Shown: piece by piece, positions 47,061 through 60,224 of the stretch
How positions within the stretch are numbered: position 1 is the stretch's first letter
Layout of the letters: each line of letters begins with the position of its first letter
Assembly (NCBI RefSeq): GCF_041260155.1
Contig: NW_027248277.1
Coordinates: 2,454,501-2,518,500 of the forward strand
Source of the DNA: Ptychodera flava
Lineage: Eukaryota > Hemichordata > Enteropneusta > Ptychoderidae
DNA length: 64,000 nt
Direction: 5' to 3'
Notes under the pieces: model-generated
What the model was told of the DNA's origin: nothing
The model's input: the letters and a program-made list of their open reading frames with translations, nothing else
Database searches by the model: none
Position numbers and translations under genes: made by a program

Positions 47061-47399
47061 GTGTAAGACTGTTTTAAGTGTGCTGTTAAGTCTTTTATTG
47101 TTATTCTCTGATATTATTATAAACATTTTATAACTAGAAATTCTGACAATTTCCATATTGTACAAGGCGAATGTATGGCGAATGTCTTTTAACTGTACAT
47201 AATGCTAGACAATTGAATAGGAGAACCATAATTTACTTCAGATGTGATTGGTCTTTCAATTTTACATTGAGTTTTATATACAAATTCTCTTTCATTGCAA
47301 ACTTGAAGTTTCTCTGTTCATTAAATACTCCAAGGAAAAAGTAATAATATGTTACCTAATTTTATGCATCCTGCAGTCTTCAGACAAATATAGATACAA

Positions 47400-48680
47400 A
47401 TTTAATAAATTATCATCAGCTCTTCATTCTCAGTTATGTTTTGGGACGTACCATTATTCTGTGTGTTTTAGTGGTGGTGTTGAAATATATATTTTTATGT
47501 ATGTGTATATTATCCCAGCAGAGCAATCTCTTCAACTGAATATTTCTTATTTTGTTCATCCCTGTTCTGCCAGAAATAATACTCAATAAAATCCACATAC
47601 GTCATTATTTGCGAATATTTGTTTCATCACACCAAATCATGAATGTTACAGTGTTGTATTTCTAAGAGTACAGACCATTGAGGTCAGCGATATCTTTAAG
47701 AGCGCCATCAGTGGCCAACTGTGATGTTGATTACAAGCTGAATTCATCAAAATTTTTATTCCAACATCGATGGTCAGTTAATTATCAATGGTCTGTTAAT
47801 AAAAAATCCATCACTTGCATACTGGAATATTTTATAGTATTTTAAAGTCTTTGATCTTAATTCTCAGATTCTAAAAGAAAGGAATTGCGGCAATTTTCCA
47901 GATACAACAAAAGGGTACATTTTATTTCCTTTGGATAAATACGCAGTGCATTCAGATACACATATGGGAAATGCTGTTGAACAGTGATTTATGTGAAAGT
48001 AGGGAAGAACATCGTAGCTTCAATGTATTAGAAACAATTTGTTTACATTTCAATGATTTTCTACACTTAGCTTTTAATAAAAAAAACCCCCAAATTTTAT
48101 AACATTACGCACTTGAAGTTCGTGTGTGTGTGTGTGGTTTTTTAATTCTCAAACAAAATGTGAGTGTTTGTAAACATTTTATGTCAGCAACCACATTCTT
48201 TGTGATTTTATTTCAAGTGTATCAAAATAAACATCAGGATTATTTTGTTTTTCATGTGATTTATTTGCAAATTTGCTAATTTCCCCGATCACACCTTTGA
48301 CAGAATAGTTTATTGTGAAAAATAAGTAAATGAATAGATCTGATGAATTGTATTCAAGTTCTTTGGTGAGAGTATTTTCCCCGATACTACTTTGAGAAAG
48401 TTTCAAAAAGTCGGCTAAAATGCATAGTTGTGTTCATCTTGTTGAATCTGAAACTAGAAGCAATTTCGAATCAGAATCAGAAGCCTACTCGACTAAAGCA
48501 ACTTGACCCAAAGGGCACATTGTGATTTCCTTCATGTTTTATTATGCATAAACCTTCCTGTTGTATGGTCAGTCTAGAAAACATAGCAATGGATCCTATC
48601 TTCACAATCAGCTTTGGTACATCCTCCGAGAAGTTAAACAAGATCGCTGAAAAAATCTCGTCAAACTTGGCTTCTCGTAG
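47400..48680 (+). repeat. Right arm of the inverted duplication
   Basis: Read on the minus strand it follows the left arm from its inner to its outer end. It finishes with a degraded copy of exon 1 at 48,589, pointing away from ZNF-B. The centre lies near 47,250. Confidence 0.7.
48589..48675 (+). pseudogene. Exon 1 relic of a fifth, inverted ZNF copy
   Basis: 'acatagcaatggatcc' precedes MDPIFTISFGTSSEKLNK..., aligned with exon 1 of ZNF-A and ZNF-B including the same upstream context. The STLKNR motif is degraded and the gtaagt donor is gone. No exon 2 or 3 follows; a LINE fragment lies 150 bp further on. Confidence 0.6.
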
Positions 48681-48825
48681 CTAAGTGGGTGTGGCATTAC
48701 CTTTGGCTAAATGAAAAAATAATTTATGTAGGGCCTACATGGGATAACACCAGAGTATTGCCAAACCTAAATATCTTAACTTGTTCTTAAACTATATTCA
48801 TTGTATGTGTATGTAGCTAGTCAAA

Positions 48826-49550
48826 ATTACACTAATTTCAGCAAAGCATTTGAAAAATCAAATCGCTTTCTTTTGTTGGATAAGTTACAATATTACAGTT
48901 TTCATACGGATCTGCCAGTGAAATGGTTTCGTATTTTTACTTAACCAACAGAAGGCAAAGTGTACTTATTAATGGTACCTCGCCATCGTGGTGTGACATA
49001 ACGTCTGGTGTACCACGAGGATCTATTTAGGTCCTCTTTTGTTTGTTTTATACGTCAAGGAGACCTTTAGTATTTGCAGAGCAATTATTTTTTGCAGAAG
49101 ACACTGAACTTTACAAAAGACAGCTGCAATTTGCAGTCATCATCAGACAAAGTTGTACAGTGATCATCTACGTGGTAATTAGCCCTGAATATTGACAAAT
49201 GTGGCACACTGACGATTTCTTTGAAAACGAACCCATTTGTGTAACGACTATCACATCAGTACCAAAACCCCTTGCTAGGCTTAATCATCAGAAAGACCTT
49301 GGTATCGTACTTGACAGACAACTTTCTTTTAACAAATATGTTGATCATATTGTTGCCAAGGCAAATCTTATTGTTGGTTTTATAAAGCGTAATTTTAGTC
49401 TTATTGACAATGCTCCTGCTCTACTCGTTTGTTTGTAGCAATTGTTCGTCCGATTTTAGAATACAACGCGGTCATTTTTAATTCTATCTGAAAGCACCAA
49501 GCATGAGAATTGAATCAATTCAAAAACGCTTTCTCCGTTTTTTTTTTCAC
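48826..49550 (+). mobile_element. LINE reverse-transcriptase fragment (Jockey/CR1-like)
   Basis: In order: FSKAFEK.NRFLLLDKLQ, LTNRRQSVLINGTSPSW, SGVPRGSI, GPLLFVLY, FAEDTELY where YADD is expected, IDKCGTLTIS, KDLGIVLDRQLSFNKYVDHI, VAKANLIVGFIKRNF, ILEYN and IESIQKRF. These are the palm and thumb blocks of a non-LTR reverse transcriptase. The frame is broken by stops and shifts and the second catalytic Asp motif is altered, so it is dead. Neither the 5' part nor a 3' tail is recognised. Confidence 0.82.
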
Positions 49551-51300
49551 ATGTCAAACATGACTTTCATATAAGGACAGCAGAGTTTGGTGCAATTGTG
49601 ACTATGACTTCCTCTGTAATATTTATAATATTCAACATTTACATTTTCGTAGTGGTATTGTTACGATTGTAATTTTTAAGTAAAAGTATTATAGGAAATA
49701 TGTACAATTTTGTTGAACTCATAACGAACGTTCACTGGGATAAACAATGTCACACGGTACAACGTGGAGGGTCTTTTCTTTTGTTTACTGGAGTATTATT
49801 ACTGGTAGTTCTTTTATTACCTCAAGTATCATTGCCAATGTCTTAATTAACGAACAATGCCACTACCGGTCAGATGAATACGAACAAAAGATGTTTACTG
49901 ACATTGACATTGATACTGTACTCGAATGGACAATTAAGCTAAAACAATGAAGTATGACACCGATATGGCTACATCACGGTGGTCATCATTTAATTGACTT
50001 CGGCATGAAACAATGGCTCATACATACATAATCAAATTCTGGCTCCACAAGTCTTGACCATGGAACGGTAGTAACTATTATTTTTAGAAGTCGGCATTTG
50101 TCAAAAGAACATTATAAATATTAAAAAGCGTTAGTTGGGATGCCAACTCAGCAGAATAATTCTGAATATTTTAGAAACTTCTTTCCAATCAAGTACTTGT
50201 ATTTTTATCTTTTACCCAATCAAGTTTCTTTAATACTTTTTAGCCAATGTACAGTCACTTCCTGTAATGTATTTTACATGTTCAGGTTACGCCCTGAAAA
50301 ATTGTCTATTTAATGTGAAGTTTTGAGAAATAAGGGCATGACTTTCTGGTCGGTCAAGCTGACAGCGTTTGCAATAAACATCGTCCACTTCAACTTACGA
50401 CGCCTCTGTGTAGTAGCATCTTGTGTTACCTCTCAGCGAGTTAATTTCCCAGCTGAAGTCTTCAACCGTTAAAATAGCCGGCAACAGTATATTTGACTAT
50501 GTATTCCTGAGTTGATGTCTTTTGTTACATTTTAATCGTACGGGTAGTGTACCTTTTTTTGTTTCAATGTTCCTTTGTTAGGTGCCAGAAGAAGGGACTT
50601 TAATTTAAATACCTCCCAATAAAATCGATGTTAGAAAGAGAGGGTTCATTGATCGCATTTCTCACTTCTTTAATTCATTTAACATTACTAGTAATATTGA
50701 TATCTTTAACGAATCACTGCAACTTTACAAAACAAACATCTTGGCAGTTTTGTCTGAATTTGAAGATTCTTTCGTATGTTTCTTGTATTTATCATACATG
50801 TTATGCCTGTATTGCCATTCTTGTATTGTTCTGACGGTTCTGATATGAACCCTTTTTTGAACTAGTTACTACTATATAGTAAAAAGAATTCAGGTTGACC
50901 TATTTACGCCCGGATCTTTTTTTCACCCCGTTCTCCAAGCACAGATCGTAAAGGGAACCTGTTTTGTGGCCACACGTTCTCTTCTCATTCAGGAACACGG
51001 TGGTACAGAAATATGTTGATAACAATTCATAATTTTGATAAAAAATGCAATTTTTCAAAATCTCTCGCAAAATCCCGTGTACTCTCGCTTACCCTAACAA
51101 TTAACGGTACCCCCGCGCGAGAAATTATAATAAAGGCAAATATAAACAAACACAATCGCATTTAATGAGGCACATTTTGGTATGTTTCTTGCGGATTGTT
51201 TTGACATTCACCTGGTTTAATTTGTTTGCTTAAATTATGTCGTGTTTGCGATTAATAATTATAATATCCCGTCTCCGGTGGGGGGCTCGCGACCGACTTT
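49551..51300. other. Gene-free spacer between the relic and unit C
   Basis: Only one shared segment is recognised: 50,728-50,867 recurs at 58,758-58,896. Nothing else is identified. Confidence 0.45.
50728..50867. repeat. 140-bp segment repeated at 58,758-58,896
   Basis: 'aaacaaacat', 'ttttgtctgaattt', 'gattctttcgtatgtttctt', 'gcctgtattgccattctt' and 'tgatatgaaccc' are shared in order. At 58.7 kb it abuts a cut-off copy of the ZNF upstream flank, so it may mark a duplication joint. Confidence 0.65.
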
Positions 51301-51304
51301 TTGT

Positions 51305-52997
51305 TTGTAACTGAACATCTGGATAGCAGAAATCAGGTGTACTTATGGTACATACTAAATACAAATTGAGGTACCCTGGTGTTTCCACAGAGAGACTGGA
51401 ACATTTCAAGATATTTAGTTCAGAAACAGTTAAAGTTTGGTAGGACTAGTTTGAGGTTTGATGTACATGACATAATTAAATACAAAGGAAACAACGCAAT
51501 CACATTCTATAACTATTGAATACTTTATTTTAAATATTTATCTCATTTCAGATAACTTGAAATCTTACATTACGAAACAAAAACACTAAATAACTTAAGA
51601 ATAGAGTCACCAAGTAATTACAGGTTACACAAGGAAAATTGAACGCCATGCAAATTGGCATTTAGAGGACGAGTGGGTGCAGCTTTACCTTTAGACTTGG
51701 GACACACTAAATGATGTATATAATGTCAATGAGATAAGACCAAGGCATTGTGAAATTAAAATATAATCTTTTTCTGAAACAATATACATTTAGAAGTCTA
51801 TGTAGTCAGTCAAAACAAGCCTAATGTTTTGTCAAAATAGTGTTCCTGCCATTGAATGAGAATTGTTGATCAATGTACATAAATACTTCTGCAAAATTTG
51901 ATTATAATGGGTTGGAATAGTATGTAAGGCGCAAGAAGCCTGTAAGAAAGACCACAACAAAAATCATGGCTACAAAATATACAAAGGACACTAAAACAAC
52001 AACGTATATGGTTCTACAATGTACGCACTTCAGTTTGTGTGAGAAATATTTTAGTATTCACAGTATTGAAATACCTACATTCAGTGTTGAGTAATACTTT
52101 TCAAATTTAATATCCAATTACCAATTACACTGTTTTCTGTCTTTCTGCACTCTTTTCTGTATGCATACCCTAGTTTTATAGAATTTAATAGGTATTATCT
52201 GTTGAGAAATCTGACTACTGGACTACTGATTATCTAATAGAAGTTGGTGTGTGTAAAAATTACGATGACATTGCTTATACAGAAAACTGTAAACTCTGCA
52301 GTATGGTTAAAGTGGCATTTATTGTTTGCTTACTTTCCTGTACACAGACCTATACTCACACTGCAACAGAAGAACAAATTAAACAAAAGAAAAATATTTG
52401 ATACACACACTTTGCTAACATAACAAATATGGCGCTGTCATGTTCATAAACATTGGAATGACAAAGGAAGTTGAAACCTACAATCAGGAGATATAAATAT
52501 GACTTGCACGGTTTAAAGTTCTAATTTATTTAGTCGTTTTCCAAACAGATTGTTTCAGGGACTTAAAAGCAATACAGTGAGACAGTTTTTACCACACAGT
52601 AGTGTTGATTGGATATCATTCAACACCAAACAATGGACGATTGTAGCAGTTCACGCTTAAAGGCATCAATAATGAGGAGATTATTAGAAATTGTCAACAG
52701 TGAAATGTCACGTGACAGAATTAACATAGAATGCTCCTCGGGGATAGACATTTAATTCAAGCTCTCATTTTTCACAATCCTTTCCCAGTCTACCACTCGT
52801 TGCAGCTCATCATTATAAAGATCTCGCAGCAAGAAACATGTTCACAGCTTTTCTTTTTCAAAATTGAAAAATTTTATTTATTCCTTTAGGGTTAAAATAG
52901 AGATGGGAGCAATTCAGAATTTCAAATAAATTGTTTTCAATGACAACTGAACATTTTAGTCTTATTGAGTGTGAGCAGGCTAAAAACAATCCTTGGT
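51305..52997 (-). repeat. Downstream part of ZNF duplication unit C
   Basis: Paralogous to the A, B and D downstream flanks. It begins abruptly after 'ctttttgtttgtaactgaac', inside the block that in the other units has the AAAC-rich run, so the left boundary is truncated. Confidence 0.75.
52873..52878 (-). terminator. ZNF-C polyadenylation signal AATAAA
   Basis: AATAAA on the minus strand, 120 nt after the aligned stop position. A second overlapping hexamer starts four bases away. Confidence 0.55.
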
Positions 52998-55900
52998 CTA
53001 CCTGCTGTGTATTCTTGTGTGTTAAAAGATTCTTTTTCAGTTTACATCGATATCCACACACATCACATTGCCAGGGTTTTTCATCACTATGTACAGACTT
53101 AACATGTACAGTTAGTGTAGTTTTTAGCCTAAAGACACGTGGCAAAGATCGCATTTGAGTGTTGGTTCACTATGAGTTAAGGCATGCAATCGTAAATTAG
53201 TACTCCTCTTAAACCGGCGTCCACAAATATCACAAAGATATTCAGGCTTAGTGCAGTCCCTCATACAATGATTGCGATATTCAGATCTGACATAGAAAAC
53301 TTTCTTGCATATCTTGCAAATGTATTCCCTGGAAAGTTCGCCATGACTTTCTAAATGGGTTTTCAAATCTGTCTTACTATAAAATTTCTTGTCGCAATAG
53401 GAACATCTAAATTTGTGCTCTGAGTGAACAATCTTCAAATGGTTTGACATATGTGTTCGTGTATCAAACGTTTCGCCACACTCTGTACAGACAGCTGAAA
53501 CTTTACTGTGTGAATGCTTTTCATGATTTGATTTGATCCCTTGTTTTGTAAACCTGAGGTCACAATATCTACACTTGAACTTTCTTTCCATGTGGGTGTT
53601 TTTGTGATTATTTAACGCAATGCGATTGGAAAAGACATGCTTGCACACGTCACATTCAAATACACCATTTGAGTGTTTAAGGAATTTGTGACTAGATCTT
53701 GATGAGCAACTTATGAATATTCGATCACAATACCTGCATGGAAACACTGGTATCTGTTCTGCATGTGAATCAACCATGTGATTTTGCCAATCTTTCAGTA
53801 GAAAGTCTATTCCACAATACTTACATTTCTGTCTGGCACAAATGCCCAATGACATATGTAAACTCAATCCTTCCTCTGCTTTATAACCCTTACCACATTT
53901 CTCACAATAATAAGATTTATCACCAATCATGGCTTTTCGTATTCTCTCTTTGTGGGTTTCTAACTCTTTGTCTGTCATGGGCGGCTTTTTGGCGCGCCCA
54001 TATTTCTTTCTCACACGCATAGGTTTTTCAATTCCACTGACTGAGGACACATTGCAACTTGTGGCCAAAGTATTCATTTGATTAGTGTCATCACTTATGG
54101 AGTTGTCGTCATCACTCGTTTCATCATTTCCTGTGTCTCTGTTTAAATGGTAACTAGATTCTAAGTTTGACGTTGATGCATCGGGAGAGCAGCTTTCATT
54201 CTCGCCACCATTCTGAAGAGCAGCTGAGAGAAAATCACAGAGAATGAATGGTTAATGCACAACTGGTCTGAAAATATGCCGTCTACTCATAGCAAAATGA
54301 CAGTTTTGTATTTGTCAATTCCAGTATTATTAAAGTAGTTCATCCCAATGTATTAATCTTTACGGCCCTGATACGGGTTTTGAGGACCTCAGTCGTATGG
54401 CGTACAGGCCCTCGCACGCTCGGGCCCTTTCGCCATACGACCTTGGGCCGCAAAACCCGTATCAGGGCCGTTAAGGTTTTATCATATACCTTATGGAATG
54501 ATAAATATGTAGTTTACATAATATTCAACATTGTTTAGGAGATAAAAATGCGTGCGATATCAAATATTTATCGCCATTTGTGTCTGCTTTTTATAAACAC
54601 GATGGCCGCTTCCCGTCGCGGATTGACATACATAATGACGTCATTTGTTTACCTGCAGAATGCTAGAACGCGCAAAGCAACATCCGTACTATTACGTGAC
54701 CAACAGAGATCCAGGCTGAAATTGAGGTGTAAGTAGGACAAAAGCGTGATGTCAGTTTCTTGTAATTTATACTGAACAGGCACGCACTTAGTATACACAG
54801 GATTTCACTAGAATTTAGAAATAAAAGCCGATGTCACCTGCGCGGCTCCACTGTCGCCATGCGCAATTACGATCTGAGCGAGCAGACGTTTTCCAAATCT
54901 TGCGCTGGCTTTGTGTACGAATGGAACGTTTGCGGATAGCAACGCGCGTAGTAACCAGAATTGAGATAGTTAAATGCACGCGATTGCCCATATTTGGGCA
55001 CCGGGCCGGGGCATGATACGTAAAAAAATGCACGGATCTGAGGGCGCTTTCTCCCATAGCTTTACACAGGCATGTGAATAATGTAGGTATATAATAATAT
55101 CTACTAAATAACCAATGGCCTTATACAAATAGCTTTACCCTAAGACTTTTTAAGTAGCAGTGAATAATTACAATCTGCCAATCAGCTATATCCAGAATTA
55201 TATTGACATTAATAAATATCTACTAAATAACCTATGGCCTTATAACAATAGCTTTACCCTAAGACTTTTTAAGTAGAAGTAAATAATTATGATAGCTATA
55301 TTCTTCAAAACTGCTGCACATTGTTCCATATAAGATGACGAGCTTAAGATACTTAGAGTGAGGTGCAAACCTCTGCATATCTCATTGTGAGTTGATATAA
55401 CGATTGCCAAATAAAGATGAACACTGCTGTTATAACTGGTTTGATTGAAAAAAGTATTGTAATTTCCATCATTTCACACAAAACCTGAAAAGATGCCAAT
55501 TAACTCAATAAAATACTTTGCTTGGCTCCAAGCTGTGGCTTTCCGCTGTGCAAATTGCGATGTGCACGAAATTCCATGAAGGATGGAAATGATAAATAAA
55601 CTAACCTATAGGACTATTTTGTTGACAGCTCTCCTCACTTTTCAACTTTCCCCAAAACTCTGCCCCTTCCAACTCCATCTTGTTTTGCAGAGTTTCTTCA
55701 CATGATCCAATTTCTGTATAGGTTTGGTTAGTATCTGGATCACAAGTTTTCCTGTCATTGTCTGATCCATTTATATCTCCTATGCCATCATTCCATTTAG
55801 CTACTTGTGTATCCATGTTTGATTGTTGTCGATTGATATTGATACCTTCTTCCACCATAACACTGTCTGCTGATTGGCTGTTATTGTCAGCCATATTGAC

Positions 55901-57911
55901 ATCATTCTGCGAATCAATAGTTTCCCTTGTGATGTTGGTGAAGGAATTAAACTTCAAAAGTACACCTTCATTCTTTATAAAAATGTCACGATTTCTATTG
56001 TCCCTGTTATAAGTATCCGTCGACGGTTCAACTATCGTATGTGTACCGTTACTTTTAAAAGTAGCTGTAGGACACAGTCCGACATTCACATCACATGGTT
56101 TTACTTTCAGTCCGGTTGTGACAAATTCTCTGACAAAGTCTTGACTTCCAATATACTGAGATGACAGCCCATCTTCAGAGACAATGACAAAGACTTTGCA
56201 AGCAAACTTCTCCAGTAAATCTTTACACTAAAGAAAAACGACAGTAGATAAGATTGGATGGTTGATTTAAAGAGAATAGTTGTGGTATAAATGTACACAT
56301 CATTGTCAAATGCAAGTTTGAAGTTGTATCAAAACAATTCTCTACTCTTTGATTTCAGAAAGCTTTATATATTATCTGTATTGTCATTGGGATGACGTCA
56401 AAAAAGTTTCAAGAAATTCACATATTGACTGTGATGGTTGAACAACCAAAGATTAGACAGTCGGTAGACATGTACAGGGCCTCAAATTTACTGGTACCCT
56501 CGTACAATGTCACGCATGACTTAATGATTAATTCTGTGGAAATATTTTAAAATAATGGCCATGGTCAGATTGAAGCAATCAAAGAGGAGTTTTCAAGTAT
56601 CATGCCCCGAGCTGCCCTGTTTACTGCATCATAACATTTTGTGGCTATTTTGAGTGGTGTATAGGGCTGCCACGTGACCACTACTGACCGGAAGCTAACT
56701 TCCGTAGTCATGGTAATGAGTTTCATTTTAATAGCCATCTGAAATTCCTATTGTTCATTCATATGATGCAGACGTGTTATGCCTCTCTCAGTTTCTCGAA
56801 AGTGTTTGTACGTTCTATCTGGAGGTGGATTTTTTCCGTACGTATATTTTAAAATTTTCTCAAAATCACCCAACAATTAATTTAACCACCCAAAAATTCG
56901 GCGTTATTCAAAATCAGAAATCAAGATCAAATGATTCTGTTTCAACATGGCTTTTTTTAGTCAGCGCAGTTAGGGGTATGGATGGCAGTCCCTCAGACCA
57001 CTCTGCCGCACAAAATATAATGGTAAAGTGCGCGGGATAGCTTTGAGGCACCCAGCTATGTGTCAGTGGTTGTGGAGTTTTTAGACGGAATTGTCCCTTC
57101 ACAGTGCTGGAGTTGAAAAATCTGCTCGACCTAATTTGCATTGGAATGCGCATCATGGTGATGAAGCAAATACATAATACAGATGTGCAATAGCGTTCTC
57201 GACCCCCGGACTCGACCTTTTCGTCTGGGAGCCAGGAACCATCCTCTTGTCATGTACAACAAACTTCAATATTTAATAAAACCAAAAGGTTTGCAAATGT
57301 CCTTAAAGGAACACTTAAAAGCACAAAGGCAGTGATCGAAGTGTACACTTTATAATAGCTGCACTGTTGTAGTGAAGTTCGAGGTTTTGTTTGGGTAGGT
57401 TTGTCAGACCATGGAGGTACAAAGAGAGACTACCTACATGGTCAGACCATGGAGCTACCAAATGTACCTCCATGGTCAGACCAGGTTTGCCATGCTCGCT
57501 AGCCAGAGCAATAATTTCCGCTCCGCTGACCTACGCAAATAGCGCTGAGCTGTTGCCGTAAAGAGGCGCGTGGTTTACGACGATGAGGTTTGCCGACCAA
57601 CCCGCATACCCAAGCAAAAATCGAACAGCATCATTGCAGCCGACTTATAACCCCATTGTTTCACTTAAAGAGGCTCTGATTACAAAGCGGGGCATAAATT
57701 TCTATCGCATGGCAAATTTAGCTCACTGTACGAACGGCCGAGGTCAAGTTATATCAGTAGTAAAGATGACAACAGAGCTGTAAATTTACAGACAGTGCCG
57801 CCGAACGCTTGCATTGAATGGACTTACTTCCGTAAACACTCGATTTTTCAGCGTGCTTGTTAAACTTCTTGGAGGATATACAACGGCTGGTTTTGAAGAA
57901 GTCATATCCAT
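52998..57911 (-). CDS. ZNF-C: C2H2 zinc-finger gene, finger exon frame-shifted
   Basis: Exons 57828-57911, 55606-56227 and 52998-54223. Exons 1 and 2 are open and join in phase; exon 2 keeps the full module (CKDLLEKFACKVFVIV...QYIGSQDFVREF) and acidic region. Exon 3 is open through finger 9. In finger 10 one C is lost from a CCC run near 53,143, so CDLCPRVF becomes CDLCHVSLG and a stop. A further two bases are lost from an A-run near 53,022, which spoils the last His and the normal stop. As assembled the product would end in finger 10. Both losses are in homopolymers, so assembly error is a serious alternative to real decay. Confidence 0.78.
54359..54473. mobile_element. Hairpin element in ZNF-C intron 2
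   Basis: A near-perfect foldback with arms 'acggccctgatacgggtttt' and its inverse around a GC-rich core with 'cgcacgctcgggccc'. Orthologous in position to 37,112-37,225. Confidence 0.7.
55083..55290. repeat. 120-bp tandem repeat, paralogous empty site
   Basis: About 1.7 copies. It reads 'attgacattaataaatatct' then 'actaaataacc' without interruption, exactly where the ZNF-B copy is split by the transposon. Confidence 0.85.
57492..57585. mobile_element. 94-bp insertion in ZNF-C intron 1
   Basis: It is flanked by the 9-bp direct repeat AGGTTTGCC (57483-57491 and 57586-57594) and absent from the matching place in ZNF-B, where a single AGGTTTGCC passes directly to 'gaccaacc'. No inverted ends are visible. 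Confidence 0.6.
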
Positions 57912-58757
57912 TGCTATGTTTCCTTGACTGGCTATGATGCAAGAAGGTTGTGTATAAAAATAAGTACATGAAGAAAGTCACTGAGCGGCCTTTGGGTCAA
58001 GTTGCTTGACCTCTAAAGTTCTCATCGGCTTCAGATTCAGGTTCGAAATCTCTTCAGGTTTCGGATTTAACAGGATTAGCCTTACCATTGATACGTCCAT
58101 GGCATAACTATGCATTTTGGCTGAGTTTTTAAACTTTCTGAGAGTGACATCAAGAAATATAGTCTCACCAGAGAACTTGAATACACATTCATAAGATTTA
58201 TCTAATTATTTATTAAAATGAATAATTCAGACATAGGTATAGGCCTAATTAGGAAAAATTGTAAATTTGCTAATAAAGAATATAGAATAGAGAATTACAG
58301 ATTAAAGAATAACTATGACTTATTCTAATATACAAGTGAAGGGTCTTTAATTTACAAACCATCGTGTTGTATCAAAGAATTAATTAATTCAGCTACAAAT
58401 GAACATACAGCTTGGCCACTGATGGCGCTATTAGAGATATTGCCGACCTACTTACAATGGTCAATGCTCTTAATAAAACACAATGTAATACACAATATTC
58501 ATGATTTAATGTAATGAAATATACATTCAGATATAAGGAAGTTTGTGTATGTGAATTTTATAGGGGATTATTTACGACACAACAGGGATAAAGAAAATAA
58601 CATTTCAGTTGACGAGATCACTGTGGGAGAATCTACAAATTCGTTATAATACATGTTTCAACAGCACAACCTAAACGCACAGTATAATAGTACGCATTAA
58701 CAATATCAATGACAGTGAAGAGCTTAGGAAAATTTACTTCTGCCCATCTGCTCAGTA
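57912..58757 (-). repeat. ZNF-C upstream flank
   Basis: Close copy of 46,207-47,055 upstream of ZNF-B, with small insertions and deletions. It ends abruptly at about 58,757, where the segment shared with 50,728 begins. Confidence 0.7.
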
Positions 58758-58896
58758 TAAAACAAACATATTGGCTGTTTTGTCTGAATTTGTTGATTCT
58801 TTCGTATGTTTCTTGCATTTATCATACATGCTATGCCTGTATTGCCATTCTTCTATTGTTCAGACGGTACTGATATGAACCCATTTTTAAACTAGT
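58758..58896. repeat. 140-bp segment repeated at 50,728-50,867
   Basis: See the partner copy; same order of phrases, about 90 percent identical by eye. Confidence 0.65.
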
Positions 58897-60224
58897 GAAA
58901 AGACGAATTTTATTTTCAATGTAACCGAACTACTCACAGCGACGCGTGACCTTCGCTGGTATGCATGACCTTCGTTGGTATATGTACATATAAAACAGCT
59001 GAGCGAATAAGGCAATCCAAAACGTCATTATGATTATGGTCAAAATTCTGTTGTTTGCAGTCACTTCATGGGCATTGCACTTAGCAGGCACAAGTACAGT
59101 TAAGCCTATACCAAAAACATACAAACGAACGTGTTGAAAAATTGTATCATTTGCCGACACCTGTCATCGTTCACGGCCGCGGTCCCATGGCGGTGCAGTG
59201 TTTTTATGTAATCTACGCTGCTGAAGATTACATGTAAGATACCGGTTGACAGTACATCATGATAGAACCGCTTTACGACAAGTTTCCTGTTGAGGAGCTT
59301 AAGTATATGGGCGGCAAATTACATCGTTTACAGCCGTAAATGAGCCGCAAAAATCCAACCGCACTGAAATACTCGCGACAGACAAGGTTGAGGGCGCACA
59401 TAATATTTCCGCTTTGTAAGCTTACCTGTCAGTGAGATTCACAGGTAATGGCCGTGTCTGGTGGCACCGGTGCGTTGAGGGTTTCAGATACAATGTAAGA
59501 TCTAGGGAAGTCAAGCTTTCACTTAGGTTGTTAAAGGAAGTTAAAGGTCTGGTGAAATGATCCCGTTCGTGTGACTGAATATCTTCCCGGGGGGTCAATA
59601 CTATTACACTCGCAACAGAATTTAATTTAGGCAAGCCAGGAACGAAAATACGAGCAGACGACGGAAATACCTTTGAAATGTTTTATTCGTACAGCAACAA
59701 AATCACGAACGAGTTACGACACTACAGCTTACAGTGTACTTCACTTCATGTTTTCCCTAATCCGCTTACTAAGATGATAAATTCGGCATGATATTTTACG
59801 TCTTGGGACATGTACAATTCTTCGAAATAAACTAACCACTTCACACATTCTACAACAACTTTTGTAGTCGAACAGATCCCCTTTTTGCCGTGAATTATAC
59901 CTATTCATTTTGGCACCTTTTCTTCACACATTCTATTACAGCACCTGTACAATGTGCATGAACAGAGGAAAGTTTTAACAACTATAATTAACCTGTTTCC
60001 ATGCAGGATTTCTTGAAATAGTCCATTGCTGAACTTAGTTCAGAGTGTTGAGAAGACAAAATTTATGTCTAATTGAACTTGTACATAGTTATAATTGGCT
60101 AAAGTGTTGTCTTACGGCTAAATTCAGGCCCTGACACCTTTTGGACACCCCTAACAATAATAGTAAAGTCCGCTAGGTACTTCCGTGGCAGCATACTTGA
60201 CAAGGTCCGTAAATTTTACAAAAT
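58897..60224. other. Gene-free stretch
   Basis: Intergenic between unit C and unit D. No exon or repeat family recognised. Confidence 0.4.

Larger units (their letters stand above)
54224..55605 (-). other. ZNF-C intron 2
   Basis: It contains the hairpin at 54,359 and the uninterrupted 120-bp tandem repeat (55,083-55,290) that is the paralogous empty site of the ZNF-B transposon. A block at 54,830-55,070 aligns with 37,500-37,760 in ZNF-B. Confidence 0.6.

Noticed and set aside
46650-47760. Foldback transposon with long arms
   Set aside because: Similarity does not stop at an element end but continues through the ZNF flank into exon 1, so an inverted duplication of the gene end fits better.
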